Shown: piece by piece, positions 55,492 to 64,000 of the stretch | Numbering within the stretch: the first letter of the stretch is position 1 | Layout: the number at the start of each line of letters is the position of its first letter | Assembly: GCA_029378245.1 (NCBI GenBank) | Contig: JARKIF010000004.1 | Coordinates: 1,302,001 to 1,366,000 of the forward strand | Direction of reading: 5' to 3' | Source of the DNA: Roridomyces roridus | Lineage: Eukaryota > Basidiomycota > Agaricomycetes > Agaricales > Mycenaceae | DNA length: 64,000 nt | The notes under the pieces: model-generated | Told to the model about the DNA's origin: nothing | What the model saw: the letters and a program-made list of their open reading frames with translations, nothing else | The model's database searches: none | Position numbers and translations under genes: made by a program

Positions 55492-58400
55492 ATGTCTGGC
55501 AAGGACAAGTACTACTGGTCCCAGCTCAGGGCAGCTCTGACTGCGGGGGAATGGGCAGCCCAGTTCCCGGCCAAGGCCCCCAACGGAACGGCGCTATCGT
55601 GGTCAGAATTATTCCGCAAATTCAACAAGCACTGTAGCGGCTACCGGGATGTAGCCGAAGTCGCGTCCCAGACCCATGCCCTGGCCCTGCTCTTGGCTGC
55701 AAACTCCAAGGACCAGGATATCGACAGTGCCGAATTCCCTCTCGAACTCACCAACGAATGCATGCTGCCGGAGGAACGATTGGCCGAGGCCACGCAGGGC
55801 TACGAGGTTCTCAAAAAGCTCGAGTCGTCCAACTTTGACGTGCGTGCAATGCATGCCTGTTCCGAAACGTCCTCACCCATCTTCAGACTCTCAACTTTGC
55901 TCTAGCATACTATGCATATGCCCTCGGTAACCCCTCGGAGTGTCTTTCCCAACTCAAGAAAGTTCCGGACGTGTCTCATGTGAATGAGCACATTCCTGCT
56001 AATCTGACGATCCGGAGTACAACGCAGTCCTTGCAAGTCCCGGGGGTCGCGCCGTCCGACTCCTCCGCGACTGGAAGCGTCACGAGCCTGAATTACGAAG
56101 TCAACGACGGCCGCGCATGGGCGATGACCGAATCGTTTCGCAGCCTCTGCCTGCGAGGTGGGTTCTCATTCGATGTCATTCAATCCGTTCTCATTTTCTC
56201 CAAGGCATGTCGCATGAGAAACTGTACCCATCAGAGCCCGACAAGGCTCTTGCAGTATACTCCGAGGCTCTTCCTCTCCTCGCGATGACCGCGTCCGAGC
56301 TCGTGTCCAATACAGCTCCAATAGCTGCATCTGGGAAACTCAATTTTGCATCCTTCACTCGTTTCCGTGAACTCTGGCGATGGGTGGAATACATCATCTG
56401 GCGGGCAATATGCATTGGCGCGCGTATCTGCGACATTCATCGCGAGGACACGCACAACTCGCTTTGGTCTTGGTTGGGTCAATACTCCGCCTGCAGTGCC
56501 TATTGGCCGTCCAATTTCCGCACCACACACCGCTGCACGATCTCAGTACTCTACATCCGAGCGCTTGTCTTGCGGAACGGCAGTCCTCTTCCACCAACAG
56601 ACCTCAGCAAACCTCCTCCGTGGTTACATACCGCACGGTCTGTTATCCAGGAGTATCGTGCTATCCTAAGCGTCTGTACACGCTTTCCCCGTGCTGGCGA
56701 ACGCAACGTCAAGGTCGAAGAGTTTGTCGATCTGTGTGTCGCTGTATGGGAAGCCAGCGGTGCCGTGGGCGACTACGCCGGTTGGGTCGTCGATGCAAGT
56801 CCGCCACTCATTTTCATGTGCTGAATATTGACCTGTTACTCCGCAGGTCCTTTGGTGGGCTACGCGCATGACTTTCAACTCGCAACGCATCCTGCGGCAT
56901 ATGACGCGTCTTTTACACGTTTCCGGCGATACTCCACTTGCCAAGCGTACGCTAAAGCTGTATGTGCAAATTGTGGAGAAGGCATGGCTGGCGAGCGGTG
57001 CCAATGTTACCGAATTCACGGATACCAACCAGAATTGGGCGGAAACCCTCATCGCTGGCTCGCGGATGTTATGTAAATCTGCATCACTCTCCGATGATGG
57101 CATGGCGGAGGTTCGGGAAGCCGGGAGACTTCTCACGCTGGCACGAACGCGCCTCGATCTTGACGAGCTTGAGATTATCGCAAGCTTTGATCTCGCAGAC
57201 GGCGTGTGGAATACAGTCATGGCCTTTAAAGAACGTGACCCGCATAACCGACCCAACAGGCTTGCGCTAGCGCATGATGCCTTTCTGCGGTCGGTCGAGG
57301 CGAATCCGACGCCTTCCGGATATTACCACCTTGCGCTTTCCTTTGCGCGTGCTGGGCCTAAATACGACCTTGACCAAGCTATTCAAAACGCAGGTCTCGC
57401 TGTACAAGGCGACCCGAAGGAAATCCGCTATTGGCATCTCATCGGTCTCCTTCTCGCCACGTCCGAGCAGTGGAAGGCGGCTGAGGAAATTCTGGAACAG
57501 GGCGCGGATATCGGTGAGGAAGAGGAGCAGGCGGCTCCTGTGAATGGACATGGGACGATTGAAGGGCTTCCGGATACAAGTCCTGAAAGGTCTCCGACGT
57601 CTCCGCCGCCAGCTTTTATACTGAATGGCTCGGACGTGGTCATGCCATCTGCGGCTGATTTGCTGCTACCTATCGCAGATCATCCTGCGCCGTCGAGGCA
57701 AGAGATGTTCGAGTACTCTCTGCAGCTTCGGATGACCCAGGTCGCGCTGAATGAGCTCGTCGAGGGCGCGGAAGGCGCCGCAGAGAAGTGGCTCGAGGTA
57801 TTCCAATGGATCGCAGAGCGGCGAGGTCTTGCGGGTATGTATCGATCAACCCTTTCATTCGACAGAGTCTCAAAATCAATCCCATCAGCGACAGCTGCAG
57901 AACAGGACAAGAACCCAGCGGGTATGAACAACTTGAAATCGCCCTCTGAACTCGTGCTCTCCATGTCCCGGTCATCCTATGAGAAGGGTTCCATTGACCC
58001 CCCACCGACCGAACCGACTTCCTCATCCGCCCCCCCTGCAGACGACGAGGTCCTGGTCCCTCCTCGTCCAATTCCCATCACCATCTCGCCTGCCACGCCC
58101 GACGAGACCTCCCGAGCATCTGCAGAAAAGATGTTCGGCCTCGGCGAAAAACATCCTGACGAGGGCAGCACGTCCCCTACCGCGGTCAACGGTACCACTG
58201 GCCCGCGGAAACGATCACTATCGCTTGACCGGAAGCCCAAGAAGATGCAACAGCTGCTCAAGGACCAGGTGAAGCAGGGGCAGGCGCGGATTAGCACCAT
58301 TTCCAAGAAGATCGGGAGTGGGGTTCGCAACGGGCCGTTGCGGAATGGGTCGATGCGACATGGTCAGTTGAGGAGGACGAATTCAACGCCGGACTTTCAC

Positions 58401-59123
58401 GCCGTCCTGAGGCAGACGTCGTATCAAGCATCTTCGATACATTCGCGCCGCCGTATGGGCTCGATTATGCGCAGGGACTCGATAGAGCCTAGCATTTCGC
58501 CACCACCGCCACCTCCTCCTGCGCTTCCTGCGACCGAGTCAAAGTGGAATCATCGGAGTCCGAGGGAGACGCGGTTGGAGAGTGATTTGTGGCTCATGTC
58601 TGCGGCGACGTTTAGACGGCTGGGCAAGATTGAGCAGGCCAAGGGTGCGATTCAGGAGGCGGAGGTGAAGGATGAAGGAAATCCGGCTGTTTGGGTGCAG
58701 GTGCGCCGTTTCCTCTTTCTTTCTTGTGAATCAGAGCTGATGGGAGACTAGCTTGGACTGTATCACGTCGCTATGGGGCAACCTCAGCATGCGATTGACG
58801 CGTTTCAAAAAGCGCTCTTCATTGACCCTGACGACGTGCCTGCGTCTGTGCATCTGGGTCGGCTGTATCTCACACCAGAGGGTTCATCACGGGCGCCGGA
58901 CGACGAGGTTGATGCTGCGAATGTGGATCTGGTAGCGGGGATGCTTGCACACTTGACGCAGGGACCTGGGTGGGATGTGCCCGAGGCATGGTACTTTCTC
59001 GGCAAGGCGTATGGGATGCAGGAGCGCAAAGATAGGGAGAAGGAGTGTCTCAAACTTGCGTTGGAGTTGTCGGAGCGGAGGGGGGTAAGGGATTTGGGGA
59101 GTGCTATTGGGTGGTGTATATGA
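55492..59123 (+). CDS. YPP1: TPR protein of the Ypp1/TTC7 type
   Basis: Starts MSGKDKYYWSQLRAALTAGE. Exons give FRKFNKHCSGYRDVAEVASQ, LPEERLAEATQGYEVLKKLE, then GRAWAMTESFRSLCLRGMSH, WVEYIIWRAICIGARICDIH and VLYIRALVLRNG. A long exon (56868-58700) follows with MTFNSQRILRHMTRLLHVSG, NRLALAHDAFLRSVEANPTP, GYYHLALSFARAGPKYDLDQ and AIQNAGLAVQGDPKEIRYWH, then a disordered Ser/Pro-rich insert (58000-58560). A final TPR block comes last (LWLMSAATFRRLGKIEQAKG; HAIDAFQKALFIDPDDVPAS). This matches Ypp1/TTC7, which recruits phosphatidylinositol 4-kinase to the plasma membrane with Efr3. The insert is longer than I would expect. About 1,050 residues. Confidence 0.78.
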
Positions 59124-59181
59124 TATTTTTCTCGTGCTTCATACATTAATGGATAATAGCGCATACATATACCCTGTAAAT

Positions 59182-59505
59182 TCACTTCTTGCCCTTCCGA
59201 GGCTTGCTCCCCTTCCTCCGAGTAACTACTGTGCCTTCTGGTAAGAGTGTGGTGACCCTGGCCAGGTCTTTGCTCCATACGCATACAAGCGTCTGCGTTA
59301 ACCACGGGACGCCCCAAATCTGCTCATCCCCCTCGTCATTCAATAGGGTAGGGCTCTCCAAATCCTCGGAGACCTCTGCAGCGTGTTGGATCGTATGGTT
59401 GAGCACGAGATAGTCGTCTGGGCTGAGTTGTAAGGTGTAACGCTCCAGCGCCCGTTCAAGAACGTGCTGCTCGGAGTATGAAAAGTCTTTGACAGATTTT
59501 GGCAT
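59182..59505 (-). CDS. Small protein of unknown function
   Basis: Single exon of 107 codons from ATG 59505 (MPKSVKDFSYSEQHVLERAL) to a lysine-rich end (RRKGSKPRKGKK). Contains LERYTLQLSPDDYLVLNHTI and WGVPWLTQTLVCVWSKDLAR. The codon composition and globular start look real; no family recognised. It starts only 53 bases from the divergent gene. Confidence 0.55.
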   Translation of the reverse strand: MPKSVKDFSYSEQHVLERALERYTLQLSPDDYLVLNHTIQHAAEVSEDLESPTLLNDEGDEQIWGVPWLTQTLVCVWSKDLARVTTLLPEGTVVTRRKGSKPRKGKK

Positions 59506-59558
59506 GGTGAACTCTTCGCGGAGTGTCAAAAGAGAGTTAGAAAGAGTCACCGTTGTTT
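59506..59558. promoter_or_regulatory. 53-base divergent promoter
   Basis: The shortest divergent gap in the window; the two 5' UTRs may overlap. Confidence 0.4.
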
Positions 59559-60286
59559 ATGGCCAAACAACGCGTCGACTTTGATCCTTACCAGACGTTG
59601 ACGTCAACGGTCAACTTCATTTTTGCTTCTTCCATGGAGGACCCAGTCGGCGAAGTGAGCAAAGTTGTGTCTCTCATCACCACCGCCGCCTCGCCCGACA
59701 TCCAGAAAGCCGCGTTTCTTCGATACTTTACCTCCGATGCTGGTTTCCGCCATCCACTTTGCAATGTTACCCCGAGCCCTGGTTCCAGAGACAAGCTCTT
59801 GGGAATCTACCAGTGCGCCCCAAAGACTCTTCAGGTCTGGTCTCCGCTCACCTAGAACTTTAGATGGTACCGCATAATGTCACCACACCTTGATCTCACC
59901 GTTACTTCGGTCGTTCAACACAATAATGTTCTCCTTCTCGACATTGTTCAGAAATTCCATCTCCGCCTCTCACCTCTCAAACCTGCCCCTGCACGACTTC
60001 TCGTGCGCCTGACGCTGCGCGAAGAGAACGGTCTGCATTATATCGCGTTCCAAGAGGATTTTTACCACCCAGATGTGCGTCTCTTTGAATGCCTTCGACT
60101 TACCGTCTAACGCGTTAACAGGATTTCATGGCCATGCTGATTCCACCTCTCTCGCCTGTCATCCGGGCAGCCCTTTCTGCCACTAGCATCATGTCCGGTA
60201 TATACGCCAAAGTCGGTCAGCTTCTCGGATTCTGGAGCCTCGAGAGTAGCCATAGCCACACGGACACCCGCGGATTGTATGACTGA
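59559..60286 (+). CDS. SigF-like NTF2-fold protein
   Basis: Three exons. MAKQRVDFDPYQTLTSTVNF is followed by EDPVGEVSKVVSLITTAASP, DIQKAAFLRYFTSDAGFRHP and SRDKLLGIYQ, then across a GTGCGC intron WYRIMSPHLDLTVTSVVQHN. The end of exon 2 is YIAFQEDFYHPD and exon 3 begins DFMAMLIPPLSPVIRA. The A..RYFTxDA.F.HP and IYQWYRIMSP...L.V steps fit the SigF-like NTF2 fold seen in many Agaricomycetes. NTF2-type cups often bind small lipophilic ligands; the role here is unknown. End TGA 60286. Confidence 0.68.
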
Positions 60287-60583
60287 GATTGTAAGTTACC
60301 CTGAAATGTACCAAATTTCGAGACGCGTCGCTTGAGAATTTGCCATTTCGTCACCGATCATATCTCGGCGGATCGTCCATCAAGAACCTTCCCGAAGACC
60401 TCGGTGTCTCACAAGCCTACAGGCAGCGCATGTCCGCTGCCTCAGCGCTCCATCCACAACAACGAATCAAGGTTATGGCAGAGTGCTATTGACAAGATCG
60501 GCTTCGGACCGGCAGGCGCTTAAGGGAAGGCTTTGTGTACTGTTTGGCTCGCAGCAGTCTCGGTATCATTCTCCACAACCACC
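60287..60583. other. Intergenic with an unexplained open frame
   Basis: 297 bases between the NTF2-like gene and Argonaute. A frame from about 60295 to stop TGA 60492 reads SLENLPFRHRSYLGGSSIKN, LPEDLGVSQAYRQRMSAASA, LHPQQRIKVMAECY, which looks more protein-like than the other spacers. No start codon suits it. Confidence 0.4.
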
Positions 60584-63500
60584 ATGAGCCAACAACGAGG
60601 ACAGAACAGAGGTGGATTCAGAGGCGGGAGAGGCGGCCCAGGTCCCCGCGGTGGAGGTCCCCCAAGTAGCACCAGTTCAGGCGCCCGTGGAGGCGCTCCT
60701 CCCTTTGTTCCCAGAGGACGTGGCGACTTTAGAGGCGCTCCACGAGGTGGCTCTGGCCCTCCTCGAGGCGGTTCTCGAGGGGGCGGCCCGGTCATCTTTC
60801 AAGAAAACATCCCTGCCGTCATTCCTCCCCGCCTGTCCGATGCGAACCATGCACGACTGATCCAGTCATTCGGACAAATCGAACGCGACCCCGCACGTCC
60901 CCTTCGCCCTGGATACGGCACCGCTGGCCGCGCTATCACCCTGCGCGCCAACTTCTTCCCTCTCAGAGTGCCCGCCGGCCCTTTGTTCGACTACACCATC
61001 GAAATCAAACCCAAGACTGATATTAACCGGCTCAAGGCACGGATATTCACTCTTCTTGAAGAGAGTCCCGCCTGTCGGCCTTTCTTGGGACACATCGCCC
61101 ATGACCGCAGCCAGCGGCTGATCTCTGCGCGAGCGCTTCCTCAACCGCTTGACGTTGTGGTCCCGTTCTGCGAAGAGGGGGAGAACGCGCCGCGACCAGG
61201 AGCTATCGTCTACACCGTCTCCATCAAGTTGGACAAAGTGCTCGACGTGACTGAGCTCACCAGGCATCTCAGCGGCGACCCCAGTGCCGCCAGGAACAAC
61301 ATTCAGCCCCTCATCTCGGCTCTCAACCTCGCAATGCAACAACACGCTGCAAGAACGGGCGTCCGCCTTGGCAACAATCGATACTTTTTCCCGGCGAGCT
61401 CGCAGTCGTTCCCGCTGAGCACTGGCATCATCGCGTTCCAGGGCTTTTACATGTCCGTTCGGCCAACGTACGGACAGCTCATGGTGAACGTGTCGAATTG
61501 CATGACGGCGTTTGTCCAGCCGGGCATGTTGGACCAGGCGCTGTTGGCGTTTAGTGCAAACTCGAGGGGCGCGATGCCGACGTTGCCCAAGAACATGGTG
61601 AAGAGTATCAAGGTCACCATGACGCATCTCGGATACAAGATGCGCAAGGCGATGCACGCCATCGGGACGAAATCCGCGCGGAATACCTTCTTCGATTGTG
61701 AAGAGTTTGGGGGTAAAATATCTGTGGAAAACTACTTTAAGCGAAGTAAGTTTTTCCTTGTATCCAGCATTGCAGCCTCTCAATGATACTTTCAGAATAC
61801 GGAATCAGCCTCAACCATCCCACGGATCTCCCGGTCATCAACGTCGGCAGTGCGAGGAGGGCAGTCTGGGTCCCGGCGGAGCTCTGCGAAATCGAGGCGG
61901 GGCAACCCTACCGCGGCAAGCTCAACGACAAAGAGACCGCTTCCATGATCAAAATCGCGTGCAACCCGCCGCGGTTCAACGCCGAGGCTATTACGGGCGA
62001 GGGGTTCGCTGCTCTCGGGCTTGGACCTCCCCTTCGTCCGCCCGCAAATGGGTTCGGGATGGAGGTGAACCCGGAGATGGCGGTGGTGCCGGGGAGAGAG
62101 CTTACACAGCCGCAGCTCACCTACTCCAGGGGTAACGCGAGAGTGCAGAACGCGAGTTGGAATATTATGGATGTCAAATTCCATCGCGGCGCGGTGGTGC
62201 AAAGCTGGTGTGTGCTCGTTGTGAGGGATGGATACGAGATGCTGCAAGGCCAGGACGATCCTCGGTTAAAGGAGTTGGTCGCCAGGTTCCGGGCCAAGTT
62301 GGTGAATAGCGGGGTGAGGGTCCCTGAAGGCCTGCCGCCTCTCGCGGTCACGCCTCCGCTGCAGCAGTATCAAGATGACTCGAGGAAGGCGGCGCTGGTG
62401 GAGATCAAACAGTCGATAATGGGTGCTGTAAAGCAGAAGCCGCAGCTCGTCTTGGTTTTACTCTCCCACCGCGATAACTTCATCTACCCTGGGATCAAGG
62501 TGAGCTCTTACGATAAAGCCTGATCGAGAACTCATTTGTGCAGCGTATGGGCGATGTCGATATGGGATTCCATACCATCCACATGCAACTATCCAAGGCG
62601 CTCGGCGACGAGAGGAAACAAGATCAGTACTTGTCCAATATTGCCCTCAAAGTCAATTCCAAGCTCGGTGGAATCAATCATCTCGTGAGTCTAGCACGCC
62701 ATTCCCGTACTTACTCCTCTTAATCTTTGTAGCTCGAGCCAAATGCCATGCGATGGCTCACCAAGCAGAAGACGATGATGGTCGGGATAGACGTCACACA
62801 CCCAGGGCCTGGGAGCAGGGAGGGATCCCCTTCGATCGCGGCGGTGGTTGCCAGTGTGGACGATGACTTCGTGCAGGTACGTGCATACAGTTTTTTCGGC
62901 CCGAACCTTGCTGATCCTGTCCGTAGTTCCCTGCGAGCATGAGAATCCAACGGCCCAAACAGGGTAAAGAGGCCAAAGAGGTTTGTGGTCTTTCTCCTGA
63001 AGCGAAGGTCGCCAATTGAAGGTTTACTAGATGCTCTCTGAACTGCGTGATATGCTTGTCGAGCGCCTTTTGTTGTACGAGAAGAAGAACCGGGCGCTTC
63101 CGCAGCGTATCATCGTGTTCCGCGATGGGGTGTCGGGTGCGTGGACAGTCCTGAGCTATTGCTTCTAACTATTCATCTTACTTGCAGAGGGTCAATTCGA
63201 CGATGTGGTGAAGGAAGAAAAGGCTCAGATCATCGAGGCGTTCCAGAAGCTCAGTACCAAGGAACGTGGACCAAGACCTTATCGCCCTACCTTCGCCATC
63301 GTGATTTGCGGGAAGCGCCACCATGCAAGGTAAGTGTTTTCAATCTTAGATTCCCGTAGGTGACCTCGTTCAGGTTCTATCCCATCACGTCCGACTTGGC
63401 GGACCGCAATGGAAATACTCGGCCAGGCACGGTCGTAGACAAAGGAGTTACTGCCGTCTTTGATTTTGATTTCTACCTCCAAGCGCATGCTGGTCTTCAG

Positions 63501-63930
63501 GGAACTGTGAGTTTCTTCCAGTCATGTGTGGAGATTGGTTTTGACTCTGGTCCAGGTCAAAGCTACTCATTACACAGTGGTCTACGACGAGTTGAACCTC
63601 ACCGCCGACGAGATCCAGCAGGGCTCGAACAATTTCTCCTACTTGTATGCGCGGGCCACCAAGGCCGTGAGTCTTATCCCGGCAGCCTATTACGCGGATC
63701 TCGCCTGCGAGCGCGGGCGTTGCTATTTAAATGACTTTCTGGTGGACGACAAGACTACCACGTCGGGGAGAAGCAAGGCAGATCGTGACGAGGAGAAAGA
63801 CCGCGTTTTCGAGGCTGCGAGAAAGGCCTGGGGTGAAGGAGTGAGTCCGATATTATTATTATATCCCATTGCACCTCTGACAGGATTACAGATTCACCCG
63901 AATATGCGTGAATCTATGTTTTACATTTAA
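60584..63930 (+). CDS. Argonaute
   Basis: Starts MSQQRGQNRGGFRGGRGGPG, an RGG-rich N-terminus. The N and linker parts follow in exon 1 (GRAITLRANFFPLRVPAG, FDYTIEIKPKTDINRLKARI), then PAZ and Mid (NRYFFPASSQSFPLSTGIIA; KSIKVTMTHLG; VVQSWCVLVV). The PIWI domain is split by several introns: MVGIDVTHPGPGSREGSPSI (first Asp), KEMLSELRDMLVERLLLYEK (Glu finger), IIVFRDGVSEGQFDDVVKEE (second Asp) and IPAAYYADLACERGRCYLND. The last catalytic site reads Asp (YYAD) where animal Ago2 has His (YYAH), giving DEDD. It ends WGEGIHPNMRESMFYI. Function: small-RNA-guided silencing (quelling or RNAi); slicing is plausible as D is an allowed fourth ligand. Confidence 0.88.
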
Positions 63931-64000
63931 CAGACATCTATAACGGAATCGGAATCTTGTACTTTATACATGCGAAGAATAGCCCCATCTCTCAATCCTT

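Overview
The window is nuclear DNA of a filamentous basidiomycete, most likely an Agaricomycete. Genes are packed tightly on both strands and most are cut by many 45-60 base GT-AG introns. The families present (expanded Hsp70/HSPA12-like proteins, an Ste6-type pheromone exporter, a DUF3494 ice-binding protein, Argonaute, Agaricomycete-type F-box and one-pass membrane proteins) fit mushroom genomes. No rRNA, tRNA, CRISPR array or intact transposon was recognised. I translated and spliced by eye. Exon joins are inferred from open frames, splice consensus and conserved motifs, and some 5' ends are uncertain.

Layout, 1-16 kb: 5' part of an RD/RE-rich RNA-processing-like gene (-); Hsp70-like gene A (-); coiled-coil gene (+); Hsp70-like paralogue B (-); Rab18-type GTPase (-); ankyrin-MYND protein (-); secreted ice-binding protein (-); a 1.8 kb gene-poor stretch with a ~355 bp tandem duplication and a decayed copy of the ankyrin-MYND 5' end; Ubl-WLM metalloprotease (+).

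16-43 kb: Ste6-like ABC exporter (+); unknown multipass membrane protein (-); Tvp38/TMEM64-like protein (-); Alba-like protein (-); Vsb1-like SulP carrier with STAS and cyclic-nucleotide-binding domains (-); CFIm25/NUDT21 (+); NmrA-like oxidoreductase (+); P-loop kinase-like protein with an 11-nt exon (-); DH-PH RhoGEF (-); small TM protein (+); Atg22-like vacuolar permease (+).

42-64 kb: a SUMO-family pair, namely a 178-residue protein with two SUMO-like domains ending exactly in Gly-Gly-stop, and beside it a one-domain SUMO with a normal GG-ASWL precursor tail. Then F-box protein (+), basic nuclear-type protein (+), ZIP transporter (+), ornithine cyclodeaminase/mu-crystallin-like enzyme (-), second F-box-like/LRR protein (-), one-pass surface protein (+), Dph2 (-), Ypp1/TTC7-like TPR protein (+), a small unknown (-), an NTF2-like protein (+) and Argonaute (+).

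The most striking item is the SUMO pair at 42.1-43.7 kb. The spliced two-domain gene is exactly 537 nt in nine exons, keeps the intron positions of its neighbour (including an identical 22-nt exon) and encodes a C-terminus that would need no maturation. Other notable points are the ice-binding protein, several GC-AG introns supported by reading frame, a micro-exon carrying the P-loop lysine, and HMG-box-like sites upstream of the pheromone exporter.
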